43,230 nucleotides of DNA from Pseudoflavonifractor phocaeensis (GTDB lineage: Bacteria; Bacillota; Clostridia; Oscillospirales; Oscillospiraceae). How positions within the stretch are numbered: position 1 is the first letter of the stretch; each line of letters begins with the position of its first letter. Location of the stretch: positions 1 to 43,230 of the forward strand of contig NZ_JACLZC010000021.1 of the NCBI RefSeq assembly GCF_016901735.1, written 5' to 3'. The position numbers and the translations under genes are program-made. The notes under the pieces were generated by a model. That model was not told the DNA's origin, searched no databases, and saw nothing but the letters and a program-made list of their open reading frames with translations. This document shows, in pieces, positions 1 through 8,450 of this stretch.

Positions 1-41
1 TTGATTACTTCCTCGTTTAGCTGTACAATCTTCTCGGACAT
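1..41 (-). CDS. IS256-family transposase, first 13 codons (partial)
   Basis: Reading leftward from an ATG at 41-39, the frame gives MSEKIVQLNEEVI and runs off the window edge. A good Shine-Dalgarno (AAAGGAGA) lies about 8 bases upstream of that ATG. This N-terminus is, from memory, the standard start of IS256-family (mutator-type) DDE transposases of gut Clostridia. The catalytic domain lies outside the window, so the family call rests on 13 residues only. It could also be a truncated copy. Confidence 0.55.
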   Translation of the reverse strand, partial: MSEKIVQLNEEVI

Positions 42-140
42 GGTTTGCTGTCTCCTTTCGAATGGTGGTGTCGCAACTTCATTCTACCAGAGATCTGCAA
101 ACCATGTCTTTTTATTTTTGCGAAACTTATTGTACCTTAT
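1..140 (-). mobile_element. End of an IS256-like insertion sequence (approximate boundary)
   Basis: The transposase start at 41 implies that its promoter and terminal inverted repeat lie just to the right. The stretch at about 105-137 is much more AT-rich than its surroundings. It contains TTTTGCGAAACTTATTGTAC, a composition typical of IS256-family ends, which often carry TTTACACAA-like motifs. The other end of the element is not in the window, so the repeat and any target duplication cannot be verified. The boundary near 135-140 is an estimate. Confidence 0.35.
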
Positions 141-169
141 CGAAAGACCGGCAAAAAGGAGGGTCTACT

Positions 170-793
170 ATGAACGGACATTACATTACAATCGCCGCGC
201 GTGAATTGCAGCGCTATCTGGGTACGAGTTTCGAGGATGCCACCGAAAAGGCGTGTCAGTCCATCATGCGCCACGCTCTGGCCGCCGCCGCGTCCGCTAC
301 GGCTTCCGCCCTGCTGCCCGATGCCGGCGCGTTAATCGCCACCGGCGTGGGCGTGGGCTTTGTCATCGCCATGTATGTGGACGTGTGCAAGATTTTTGGC
401 ATTTCCCTCAAGAAAAATGTGCTCAAAAGTGTGGCCTCGGTCATCGTTGCGGAGACTGCCGCCTATCTGGGCGTTCTGATCTCCGCCAGTATCGTTTTCT
501 CGCTGATTCCCGGCATTCATCTGGCCGACACGGTACTGTGCGCGATCATCAACTTCTGCATGGTCTATGCCGCCGGTTATCTCTTCATGCGTATGATGCT
601 CAATGTGTTCAAGGCGGCCAAGGAAAAGGGCGTGGCCCCAGATCTGTCGGAGGCGGCCCTTCGCCAGGCGGCCAAGTCGGTGTCTACCAAGGAAAATATC
701 AGCCGTGCCGCGGAAGAAGGCAAGAAGCTCTACCGTCAGGCAAAGAAGGAATATGGCGATTGCAGCGACATCAAGCCAGAAAGCGCGGAATAA
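170..793 (+). CDS. Hypothetical membrane protein with helical C-terminal tail
   Basis: A 207-residue protein of unknown function. The start is the ATG at 170, preceded by AAAAAGGAGGG. An upstream in-frame extension runs into the IS end and is unlikely to be translated. The middle is hydrophobic. A stretch at about 40-75 rich in Ala/Gly/Val is followed by two or three probable membrane segments between about 85 and 150. The last 55 residues are charged and helical, rich in Ala, Lys and Glu. No catalytic motif was recognised. The gene is monocistronic, with a strong terminator 15 bases after the stop. The neighbouring IS end probably supplies or replaces its original promoter region. Confidence 0.7.
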   Translation: MNGHYITIAARELQRYLGTSFEDATEKACQSIMRHALAAAASATASALLPDAGALIATGVGVGFVIAMYVDVCKIFGISLKKNVLKSVASVIVAETAAYLGVLISASIVFSLIPGIHLADTVLCAIINFCMVYAAGYLFMRMMLNVFKAAKEKGVAPDLSEAALRQAAKSVSTKENISRAAEEGKKLYRQAKKEYGDCSDIKPESAE

Positions 794-806
794 AAGCCAG
801 ACGAAC

Positions 807-850
807 AACGCCCCGCCTGTGGAAAACCACCGGCGGGGCGTTCCTTTTTT
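807..850 (+). terminator. Rho-independent terminator after the membrane protein gene
   Basis: Left arm ACGCCCCGCC (808-817) pairs with GGCGGGGCGT (832-841) around a 14-base loop, and a T-rich run (TTCCTTTTTT) follows. Confidence 0.85.
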
Positions 851-902
851 ATAAGGTTGGATGGATTCCGCTATAATTGCAATATTTTGCGCAATTATTT
901 CC

Positions 903-932
903 ATGACAATGGGTAAAAACCGCTGTTATAAT
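903..932 (+). promoter_or_regulatory. Putative sigma-A promoter of the GltD-like gene
   Basis: ATGACA at 903-908 and TATAAT at 927-932 are separated by 18 bases. They lie 33 bases upstream of the start codon, in a locally AT-rich stretch between the preceding terminator and the gene. Confidence 0.5.
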
Positions 933-964
933 TATTTTAATGACAAAAGACGGAGGTTTTCCAT

Positions 965-2191
965 ATGGCGCAGCATGTATTGGACGAGGCCCACCGCTGC
1001 CTCAACTGCAAGGTCCCCCAGTGTCAGAAGGGTTGTCCCATCCACACGCCCATCCCCCAGGTGATTCAGCTGATGCTCAACGGCAAGCTGGACGAGGCCG
1101 GTTGGAAGCTCTTTGAAAACAATCCCCTTACCACTGTGTGCAGCCTGGTGTGCAACCACGAAAACCAGTGTGAGGGCCACTGTGTTCTGGGCCGCAAGGG
1201 CGCGCCCGTCCACTTTTCTACCATCGAGCAGTATATTTCCAGCACCTACTCCAGCAAGATGGTCAAGGGTCCCGCGCCCTCCAACGGAATGCGGGTGGCC
1301 ATCATCGGCGCGGGCCCGGCGGGCCTGACCATCGCGGTGATCCTGGCCCGCAAAGGCTATCAGGTCACCATTTTTGAGGGAAAGGACAAGATCGGCGGGG
1401 TGCTCCGCTACGGTATTCCCGAATTCCGCCTGCCAAAAAGCGTATTGGACGACTTCGAGTATCACCACCTGATCCTCAAGGGCATCAAGGTGCGGCCCAA
1501 CACCACCATCGGCGGGGCCATCGGCATCGACGACCTCTTCCGGGACGGCTATCGGGCCATTTTCATCGGCACCGGCGTCTGGCAGCCCAACACCCTCCAC
1601 ATCAAGGGGGAGACCCTGGGCCATGTCCATTTCGGCATCAACTACCTCAACAACCCCGACAGCTACCATCTGGGAGAGCGGGTGATCGTCATCGGCGCGG
1701 GCAACGCCGCCATGGACGTGGCCCGCACCGCCCTGCGCAAGGGCGTGCGCCATCTGCAGTGCTTCTCCCGGGACGACAAGGTGGCCGCCTCCCAGCATGA
1801 GTACCAGTACGCCCTGCTGGAAGGGGTGGAGTTTGTCTACAACAAGGCCCCGGTGGAGATCGTGGACGCGGGCGTCCTTTTTGCTGACACCAGAGTGGGG
1901 GAGGACGGCGCCATCGAGACGGTGCCGGGCAGCGAGACGCTCTACCCGGCGGACAGCGTCATCATCTCCATCAGTCAGGGTCCCCTCAACCGGATCGTCA
2001 GCAGCACCCACGGCATCCACACCAACGACAAGGGCCTCATTGAGGCCGACGAGCGGGGCGTCACCAGCCGGCCGGGCATCTTCGCCTCGGGCGACGTGGT
2101 GGCCGGCGCCCGCACCGTGGTGGAGGCGGTGGCCCACTCCAAGGCGGTGGCCGAGGCCATGGACGCCTATATGCAGTCCCTTACCCACTAA
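965..2191 (+). CDS. GltD-like NAD(P)H-dependent FAD/Fe-S oxidoreductase
   Basis: A 408-residue protein related to the small subunit of glutamate synthase and the N-terminal half of dihydropyrimidine dehydrogenase. Residues 12-24 (Cys12, 15, 20, 24) and 59-73 (Cys59, 63, 69, 73) form the two cysteine sets that bind 4Fe-4S clusters in this family. A dinucleotide motif VAIIGAGPAG (about 111-120) should bind FAD. A second, VIVIGAGNAAMDVA (about 240), should bind NAD(P)H. Such proteins pass electrons from NAD(P)H to a partner. No glutamate synthase large subunit or other partner lies next to it, so its acceptor is unknown. The start is set by GGAGG at 951-955. A 15-bp hairpin terminator follows, so it appears monocistronic. 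Confidence 0.85.
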   Translation: MAQHVLDEAHRCLNCKVPQCQKGCPIHTPIPQVIQLMLNGKLDEAGWKLFENNPLTTVCSLVCNHENQCEGHCVLGRKGAPVHFSTIEQYISSTYSSKMVKGPAPSNGMRVAIIGAGPAGLTIAVILARKGYQVTIFEGKDKIGGVLRYGIPEFRLPKSVLDDFEYHHLILKGIKVRPNTTIGGAIGIDDLFRDGYRAIFIGTGVWQPNTLHIKGETLGHVHFGINYLNNPDSYHLGERVIVIGAGNAAMDVARTALRKGVRHLQCFSRDDKVAASQHEYQYALLEGVEFVYNKAPVEIVDAGVLFADTRVGEDGAIETVPGSETLYPADSVIISISQGPLNRIVSSTHGIHTNDKGLIEADERGVTSRPGIFASGDVVAGARTVVEAVAHSKAVAEAMDAYMQSLTH

Positions 2192-2216
2192 AACGAGCCT
2201 CCGCGATTCAGACAAA

Positions 2217-2257
2217 GGGCGGCCCTTCCTCCGAAGAGGAAGGGCCGCCCGTATTGT
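2217..2257. terminator. Perfect 15-bp hairpin terminator between convergent genes
   Basis: GGGCGGCCCTTCCTC (2217-2231) and GAGGAAGGGCCGCCC (2236-2250) pair perfectly around a CGAA loop. GTATTGTTT follows on the plus strand. It lies between the convergent GltD-like gene and trmO and could stop transcription from both sides. The T-tract on the minus side is weak. Confidence 0.75.
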
Positions 2258-2263
2258 TTGGCG

Positions 2264-2962
2264 TCAGGTGCAGATCGCGGGAGAGAGGGAACGGACCGTC
2301 AGGGTGTCTCCATCCACCGAAAAGCGGACCTCCAGACCGGCAAAGGCCATGCCGTAGATCCGGTCCGGGTCGTGCTGGTAGGAGGGGCGCGGGTCCCGGG
2401 CCAGCACGCCCAGCAGGGCTTCCCGCTTCTCCGGCGGGACGGCGGCCAGCAGCTCCGGGGGACAGGCTACCGTTAAAACCTTGCCGCCGTCGGGGGCAAA
2501 GCCGCAGGCAGCCTCCGGGTGGGCGTCGGCATAGGGGACGTAGGGCTTGATATCCAGGATGGGGGTGCCGTCCATCAGGTCGGCTCCCGCCACCACGATC
2601 ACCGGCCCCAGCTCCGGCTCCCGCCGGATCTCCACCAGGCGCACGCAGGACAGGCCGATGGGATTGGGCCGGAAGGGGGAGCGGGTGGCAAAGACCCCCA
2701 TGCGCTCGTTGCCTCCCAGACGGGGCGGACGGACGGTGGGGGACCAGGTGTCCCGCACGGCCTGGGAGAACTGCCAGATGAGCCACAGGTGGGAGAAGTC
2801 CTCCAGACCCCGGAGGGCGTCCGGGTTACGGTAGGGGGGCGTAAAGACCACCCGGGCCCGCAGAGCGTCCACCAGGCCGCTCTGGCGGGGAATGCCGAAC
2901 TTGGTGGAGAAATCGCTGCGGATGTGTCCGATGACCTGCATGGTCAGGGAAGATTGGGACAT
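2264..2962 (-). CDS. trmO: tRNA (N6-threonylcarbamoyladenosine(37)-N6)-methyltransferase, TrmO/TsaA family
   Basis: A 232-residue protein with the TsaA beta-barrel signature. The N-terminal part reads IGHIRSDF followed by FGIPRQSG. The core has LEDFSHLWLIWQF, then RMGVFATRSPFRPNPIGLS and DGTPILDIKPYVPY, the SAM-binding elements of the family. Family members use S-adenosylmethionine to N6-methylate t6A37 in tRNAs that read ACY codons. The start at 2962 has AGGAGG five bases upstream. The gene begins 22 bases after the stop of the large hybrid kinase, on the same strand. It may be read from the signalling operon, though a functional link is not expected. Confidence 0.9.
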   Translation of the reverse strand: MSQSSLTMQVIGHIRSDFSTKFGIPRQSGLVDALRARVVFTPPYRNPDALRGLEDFSHLWLIWQFSQAVRDTWSPTVRPPRLGGNERMGVFATRSPFRPNPIGLSCVRLVEIRREPELGPVIVVAGADLMDGTPILDIKPYVPYADAHPEAACGFAPDGGKVLTVACPPELLAAVPPEKREALLGVLARDPRPSYQHDPDRIYGMAFAGLEVRFSVDGDTLTVRSLSPAICT

Positions 2963-2983
2963 AAAACCTCCTGACCGCGCCGG

Positions 2984-5900
2984 TCAGACGGTAAAACCCT
3001 CCCGCTGGGTGAGGACCCCGTCCAGAGCGCGGCGCAGCATCTGATAGAGTTTGTCGTTTTCGATGGGCTTGGTGAGGTATCCGTCCATCCCCGCCAGCTT
3101 GGCCTCCTGCTGCTCGCTCTGGAAGGCGTTGGCTGTCATGGCCAGAATGGGGATGGTTTTGGCCTGAGGGTGGGATGTGCCCCGGATGCGCCGGGTGGCC
3201 TCCAGACCGTCCATAACGGGCATACGGATATCCATTAAAATCGCCCCATAGGTCCCGGGCGTGGAGGCGGAGAAGCGCTCCACCGCCTCCTGGCCGTTTT
3301 CGGCGCAGTCCACCGTCAGGTTGGCCATTTCCAAAAGCACCTGGGCAATTTCCCGGTTGATGGCGCTGTCCTCCACCAACAGCACCCGCTCTCCGTGGAA
3401 GGAGGCGTCCGCCTCGCCGGAGGCAGGAGGAGCGCAGGGGGCGGAGAGCTCCTTGCGCCGGGCCTGGGAGAGGACGGTGCGCAGAGAGCTTTCAAAAAAC
3501 GGCTTGGTGAGGAACAGGTCCACGCCGGCCGCCCTGGCCTCCGTCTCGATGTCGCTCCAGTCGTAGGCCGACATGATGACCACCATCAGCTCCTCGCCCA
3601 TGGCGGCGCGGAGGCGGCGGACGGTCTCCAGGCCGTCCATGCCGGGCATTTTCCAGTCCACAATGGCCACATCAAAGGCGGGGGCGTCGGGCTGCCCCAC
3701 GGCGGCCAGAGCGTCGGCCCCGGAGGTGAACCATCGGGCGTGGACCCCCAGCGCGGTGAGGATGGCGGCGGTCTGCTCGCACACGTCCTGAAGATCGTCT
3801 ACAATGAGCACGTGCATATCCTGGGCCTGGGGACAGTCCCAGGCGGGGACCTCGTGGGGGGCCAGCCGTTCCAGCGGGAGGTCCGCCGTAAAGGTGGAGC
3901 CCTGCCCCAGCCGGCTGGTGACGGTGAGGGCGCCGCCCATCATCTGCACCAGGTTGTGGGCGATGGACAGACCCAGACCGGTGCCCTCAAAGACCCGGCC
4001 GCCGTCCTGGTGCTCCTGCTCAAAGGGCTGGAAGAGGCGGCGCTGAAAGTCCTCCGACATACCGATGCCGCTGTCGGACACCTCCACCCGGAGGAAATCC
4101 CGGTCGCTCTCCCGGCGCAGCAGGGAGACGGTAAAGCGGATCTCGCCCCCTTCGGGGGTGTATTTGACGGCGTTGGACAGTAGGTTCATGACCACCTGAT
4201 GGAGCCGGAGGGAATCGCCCCGGTAGCTGTCCTCCAGGTGTTCGTCCACCAGGACGTGAAAGTCCTGCTTTTTGTCGGTGGCCTGCCCGTAAATGATGGG
4301 CACGATATTCTGGATAAACTCATGGAAGGAGAAGGGGGCAAGATTGAGACTCAGCTTGCCGCTCTCGATCTTGCTCATGTCCAGCACGTCGTTGATGAGG
4401 GACAGAAGGAACTTGGCCGAAAGACCGATCTTGCCCAGGCAGTCGGCAATTTTGTCCGGCCGGTCCAGATTGGCCTGGGCGATGGTGGTCATGCCGATGA
4501 TGGCGTTCATGGGGGTGCGGATGTCGTGGCTCATCCGGGAGAGGAAGTCGCTCTTGGCCGCGTTGGCCCGCTCGGCCATGGTCAGGGCGTCCCGCAGGGC
4601 CTGGCGCTGCCGCTCCTGTTCCCGGTGAGTCTCGTCGATGTCCTTGAGGTAGAACATGACCCGTCCGCCGCTGTCCGCGCCGGGAAGAAGCTGTGCGTAG
4701 ACCGAGAACCAGCGGTAGGAGCCGTCGGGACAGAGGTTGAAGGCCTCCATATACCGTTCCCGTTCTCCGCGGCGGATGGCGTCCCGCAGGGCGTCGGGAA
4801 AGAAATTCCGGCGGAATTCCTCCTGAAAGTCGGGGTGGATATAGCTGCGGTATACCGTCTCCAGATGTCCGCTCATGGTGATCCCCGCCTGTATCGGCGA
4901 GAGGATGCCGTCGGCTTCCTTCCAGATCAGGAGGGTATCCCGGTCCAGGTCGCCCTCGTAGATGGCGGAATAGAAGCGGTTGACCGCCTGGAGCAGGCGC
5001 TGATTGGCCAGGCGGCTTTCCTGCCGGGCGGTGTGGAGGGCGTGGACGTCCCGGAAGGTGAGCAAAATCTGCCGGCCGGCCTGGGACTGAAGGTGGAGGG
5101 TAATGCCGATGAGTTCACACCAGCGGTAGCTGCCCTGCCCGTCCTTCCGCCGGACCTCCACGGACCAGCGGTCCCTGCCCTGGGACAGATCCCGGCGGAG
5201 GGCGTCCAGGGAGAAGGTGGAGAAAAAGAGCTCCTGGTCGTCGGGATGGATAAGAGCCGCGCCGTAGTCCAGGTGAAAGCGGGTAAAGTCGGCGCCGTTG
5301 CCCAAAGCATGGGCGGGCATGGCGCATTTGTAGCTGAGATAGGTGCCTTTATCCGCGTCCAGCACGATGAGCTCGCCAAAGAGGGCCATGACCGTGGCGG
5401 TCATGATCTGTTCCCGGCCCAGAGCCTGGGCCTCCCGCTCCTTGGCGGCGGTGATGTCGCGGAGGGTGCCGATGACCTTGCGCACCGTCTCCCCCTCCCG
5501 GATGGCGTCGCCCTGGAAGAGATACCAGCGGTAACCGCGCTCCTGTTCGGTGAGGCGGAGGCGGACCTGGGCGTTGCGCACCTGTCCGGAGAGGATCTGA
5601 CGCACCAGCTCCAGATCCTCCGGGTGGACCCGCCGGGGCAGGGAGGAGAGATAGCCGCTGATGTGGGCGGTGCGTCCCCCCATTGCGCTGCTGTCCTGGG
5701 CGATATAGCAATCCTGATCGGGATAGTATTCAAAGACCACGTCGGCGGCGCTCTCCACCGCCACCCGGTATTTGAGCTGTTCGGCCTCCGCCTTGGCCTG
5801 GGCCTCTTTGCGGGCGGTGATGTCCAGCACCACCAGGGTATAGACCGGCAGTCCCTTCCAGGTGTCGGTGGGCTTGCCCTCCACGTGGACCCAGCGGCCC

Positions 5901-6910
5901 GGCTGGTGGGGGACGGGGGCGTCAAAGGAGATGGGCTCCTCCCGGTCGGCGGCCTCCAGGCAGCGCTTGGCGCAGTCGCCGCCCATGTGCCCGGCAAAAA
6001 ACTGGAGTCCTTCCTTCCGCTGCATTTCTTCGGAAAGACCCATCATCTCCCGGAAATTGCGGCTCATCTCCAAAATGGTAAAGCCTTCGTCGGCCACGCA
6101 GTTGACTACCCCGCCGGGCAGACTGTTGTAGGCGGCCTCCCGCTCCCGCAGGAGCCGCTCCTCGGTGAGCTTGCGCTCCTCAATGGTACGGGAGAGGGTG
6201 AGCTCCATCAGATCGGCGCCGGGGGGCGTGTCCAGGAAAATGACACGGGACTCGGCCCAGCGGTACTGTCCGTCCTGGTAGAGATAGCGGTACTCCAGGC
6301 TGATCTGCTGTTCGCCCCGGTTGTGGAGCTCCATCAGGTGTTCCCGGGAGAAGAGCCGCAGGAAGGCCGCCCGGTGGTCGGGGTGGACGTAGCGGGCCGA
6401 GTCCACCGCCAGGTTGGAGAAGGGGCCGCTGTGCGGCGGCATGACGGCGGTGGAGCCGTCGCCCACCAGGGTGGTATAGGTTTCCTGAGTCAGATTGACC
6501 GAATAGACCACCGGGTAGAGCTGAGCGGCCACCTGAGCCAGACGCCGCCGGCCCAGCGCCACCTCCTCCTCCTGAACGGTGGGGGTATGGGGCGTGACGG
6601 AGATGAGATAGGCGGGGATGTTCTCCTCACCCCAGGGCAGGGGAGTGGCGGAGATGTCCACCAGGGAGCCGAAGAGACCGTTATAGCCCACCGTGGTGTT
6701 GGTCTCCTTGTCCCCCAGATCGCGCAGCGGGCAGTTGTGGCAGTATTGGGACCAGAGCTCGTGGCAAATCATGCCCTGGCGGATGTCGGGGGTGACCTCC
6801 TCCACCCGCTGGTTATAAAAAAGGATCTCATGGGTATCCTGTCGGATGACATAGATGGCGGTCTTGCCCAGATGGTTGAGGATACGATGGATGCTGTCCC
6901 GATTGGACAT
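2984..6910 (-). CDS. Soluble hybrid sensor histidine kinase, multi-PAS, with two receiver domains
   Basis: A 1,308-residue hybrid kinase with no membrane segment, so the sensor is probably cytoplasmic. An N-terminal PAS-like domain (about 8-105) carries a Cys cluster, CHELWSQYCHNCPL (about 49-62). Four or five further PAS units follow to about residue 760, several with PAC endings such as DITARKEAQ and LRDITAAKE. The HisKA motif has its phospho-acceptor His at 795 (SHDIRTP). The ATPase domain shows NLLSNAVKYTP (about 909), DSGIGM and GTGLGLS. Receiver 1 has Asp1085 (VDWKMPGMDG) and receiver 2 has Asp1227 (MDIRMPVMDG), each ending in TKP. There is no HPt domain in the protein; the separate HPt protein upstream in the operon is the natural partner. 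AGGAGGG precedes the start. Confidence 0.92.
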   Translation of the reverse strand: MSNRDSIHRILNHLGKTAIYVIRQDTHEILFYNQRVEEVTPDIRQGMICHELWSQYCHNCPLRDLGDKETNTTVGYNGLFGSLVDISATPLPWGEENIPAYLISVTPHTPTVQEEEVALGRRRLAQVAAQLYPVVYSVNLTQETYTTLVGDGSTAVMPPHSGPFSNLAVDSARYVHPDHRAAFLRLFSREHLMELHNRGEQQISLEYRYLYQDGQYRWAESRVIFLDTPPGADLMELTLSRTIEERKLTEERLLREREAAYNSLPGGVVNCVADEGFTILEMSRNFREMMGLSEEMQRKEGLQFFAGHMGGDCAKRCLEAADREEPISFDAPVPHQPGRWVHVEGKPTDTWKGLPVYTLVVLDITARKEAQAKAEAEQLKYRVAVESAADVVFEYYPDQDCYIAQDSSAMGGRTAHISGYLSSLPRRVHPEDLELVRQILSGQVRNAQVRLRLTEQERGYRWYLFQGDAIREGETVRKVIGTLRDITAAKEREAQALGREQIMTATVMALFGELIVLDADKGTYLSYKCAMPAHALGNGADFTRFHLDYGAALIHPDDQELFFSTFSLDALRRDLSQGRDRWSVEVRRKDGQGSYRWCELIGITLHLQSQAGRQILLTFRDVHALHTARQESRLANQRLLQAVNRFYSAIYEGDLDRDTLLIWKEADGILSPIQAGITMSGHLETVYRSYIHPDFQEEFRRNFFPDALRDAIRRGERERYMEAFNLCPDGSYRWFSVYAQLLPGADSGGRVMFYLKDIDETHREQERQRQALRDALTMAERANAAKSDFLSRMSHDIRTPMNAIIGMTTIAQANLDRPDKIADCLGKIGLSAKFLLSLINDVLDMSKIESGKLSLNLAPFSFHEFIQNIVPIIYGQATDKKQDFHVLVDEHLEDSYRGDSLRLHQVVMNLLSNAVKYTPEGGEIRFTVSLLRRESDRDFLRVEVSDSGIGMSEDFQRRLFQPFEQEHQDGGRVFEGTGLGLSIAHNLVQMMGGALTVTSRLGQGSTFTADLPLERLAPHEVPAWDCPQAQDMHVLIVDDLQDVCEQTAAILTALGVHARWFTSGADALAAVGQPDAPAFDVAIVDWKMPGMDGLETVRRLRAAMGEELMVVIMSAYDWSDIETEARAAGVDLFLTKPFFESSLRTVLSQARRKELSAPCAPPASGEADASFHGERVLLVEDSAINREIAQVLLEMANLTVDCAENGQEAVERFSASTPGTYGAILMDIRMPVMDGLEATRRIRGTSHPQAKTIPILAMTANAFQSEQQEAKLAGMDGYLTKPIENDKLYQMLRRALDGVLTQREGFTV

Positions 6911-6941
6911 GGGATTCCCTCCTAGCGTCCCTGGGTGGGGC

Positions 6942-8048
6942 TCAGGATAATGCCGGGGCGGCCTGCTTGTGGGGGCAGCTCCGGTACATCTGGCGGATAT
7001 ACTCGGCCTGCTGGCGGAAGCTCTCCAGCAGCTCGGGGTTGAAAGCGCCGCATTCGCCGGCCAGGATCATGCGCACCGCCTCTTCCGGGGGGAAGGGGGG
7101 TTTATAGACCCGCTGGCTGGTAAGGGCGTCGTAGACGTCGGCCAGAGAGACCACCTGGGACCAGATGGAGATCTCGTCTCCCTTGAGGCCGTCGGGATAG
7201 CCCCGGCCGTCCCAGCGCTCGTGATGGTGGCGGCAGATGTCGTAAGCATACTGATAGATGGGGTTGTCCCGGCTTTTGGGGATGCGGTCCAGCAGCTCAC
7301 AGCCCTTGATGGTATGGGTTTTCATAATGGCGAATTCCTCGGGGGTGAGGCGGCCGGGCTTGTTGAGAATCTGGTCGGGAATGGCGATCTTGCCCACGTC
7401 GTGCATAATGGCGGCGGTGGCGATCTGGTCGATTTCCTCGTCGGTGAGGGAGGCGCAGCCGGCAAAGCCCCGCACCCGCAGGTCCCGCAGCAAGATGGCG
7501 GTCAGATCGTGGATGCGCTGGACATGCTCGCCCGACTCGCAGTCGCGGAACTCGATGGCAGTGGAGAGGGTCTCGATGATGGAGCTGTTGAGCTGCTGAA
7601 TCTCGATGGCCTTTTCGGCCAGGGCCTGCTCCTGCACCTCCACGGTGCGGCTCAGCCGTTCCCGGGCCTGGAAGAGCTCCACCACGCTGCTCACCCGGCG
7701 GCGGATAAAATAGGGGATAATGGGCTTGCTGATGATATCCATGACGCCCAGGTCATAGCCCCGGCGCATGTTGGCCTCGGAGCAGTCGGCGGTGATGAGA
7801 AAGACGGGGATACGGGCCAGAAGGCCGGCGGCGTACATCTGCTCCACCACCTCAAAGCCGTCCATCACCGGCATAATGACGTCCAGCAGCACGGCGGCCA
7901 GGGTATCGCCGTGGGTGCGGATGATGTCCATGGCCTCCAGGCCGTTTTCCGCCTCCAGGATGGTATACTGGTCGCAGAAGGCCTGACCCAGCACCACCCG
8001 GTTGATCTCCATGTCGTCCACCACCAGGAGGGAGTTACGTTTACTCAT
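6942..8048 (-). CDS. Response regulator with HD-GYP domain (probable cyclic-di-GMP phosphodiesterase)
   Basis: A 368-residue RpfG-like protein. The receiver domain occupies about 5-125, with acidic residues DD at 11-12 and phospho-acceptor Asp56 (LLDVIMPVMDG). A coiled linker (about 135-165) leads to the HD-GYP domain. That domain shows MHDVGKIAIPD, LNKPGRLTPEE, MKTHTIKG, HHHERWDGRGYPDGLKG and SLADVYDALTS in the expected order. All HD and GYP residues are present, so hydrolysis of cyclic-di-GMP is the likely activity, switched by phosphorylation. It is the only effector-type output in this operon. It sits 15 bases after the HPt gene and 31 before the soluble kinase. GGAGG lies six bases before the ATG. 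Confidence 0.92.
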   Translation of the reverse strand: MSKRNSLLVVDDMEINRVVLGQAFCDQYTILEAENGLEAMDIIRTHGDTLAAVLLDVIMPVMDGFEVVEQMYAAGLLARIPVFLITADCSEANMRRGYDLGVMDIISKPIIPYFIRRRVSSVVELFQARERLSRTVEVQEQALAEKAIEIQQLNSSIIETLSTAIEFRDCESGEHVQRIHDLTAILLRDLRVRGFAGCASLTDEEIDQIATAAIMHDVGKIAIPDQILNKPGRLTPEEFAIMKTHTIKGCELLDRIPKSRDNPIYQYAYDICRHHHERWDGRGYPDGLKGDEISIWSQVVSLADVYDALTSQRVYKPPFPPEEAVRMILAGECGAFNPELLESFRQQAEYIRQMYRSCPHKQAAPALS

Positions 8049-8063
8049 GGGTGTGCCTCCGGC

Positions 8064-8411
8064 TCAAAGCTGGGAGATGTCCCGGCAGGCGGCCTGATAG
8101 GCGTCGCTGAGCAGGGCGAAAAGGGGGGCGATCTGGTCGGTCTGGCCGCCGCGCACGGCGGAGACCAGGTCGCTGCTGGCGTCCCGCAGGGCGTCCAGGC
8201 CCAGATTGGCGGCCACGCCCTTGAGGGTATGGGCGCCGCGCTCCACGCCGGTCAGATCGCCGGCGGCCACCGCGTCGGAGAGAGCGGCAAAGGTCTTGTC
8301 CTCGGGGAGCCGGCGGAGGAAGCGGAGCAGCAGGGCCTCGCTGCCGCCGAAGCGGGCCAGCGCGCCGGCCTGGTCAAAGCGAAGCTGGGAAGAGAGCTGA
8401 GAAAGTGTCAT
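8064..8411 (-). CDS. HPt (histidine phosphotransfer) domain protein
   Basis: A 115-residue single-domain protein that is all helical by composition. The motif GAHTLKGVAANLG places the phosphorylatable His at residue 61, with the conserved Lys three residues on and Gly-Ala-Asn-Leu after it. HPt proteins shuttle phosphate between receiver domains of hybrid kinases and response regulators. The start at 8411 has TTGGAGG eight bases upstream; a ten-residue longer frame lacks a ribosome binding site. Both kinases in the operon end in receiver domains and lack an HPt domain, so this protein is well placed to relay phosphate from either kinase to the HD-GYP regulator. Confidence 0.9.
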   Translation of the reverse strand: MTLSQLSSQLRFDQAGALARFGGSEALLLRFLRRLPEDKTFAALSDAVAAGDLTGVERGAHTLKGVAANLGLDALRDASSDLVSAVRGGQTDQIAPLFALLSDAYQAACRDISQL

Positions 8412-8450
8412 GGGGATTACCTCCAAATATAAAAAGTACAAAGCGGATGC

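Noticed and set aside
62..169. N-terminal extension of the first membrane protein to position 62
   Set aside because: It would translate the IS end; the ATG at 170 has a strong Shine-Dalgarno.
4199..6925. A 908-codon open frame opposite the large hybrid kinase
   Set aside because: It mirrors the real gene in a GC-rich antisense frame, has Gly/Val/His-rich composition without domains and no ribosome binding site.
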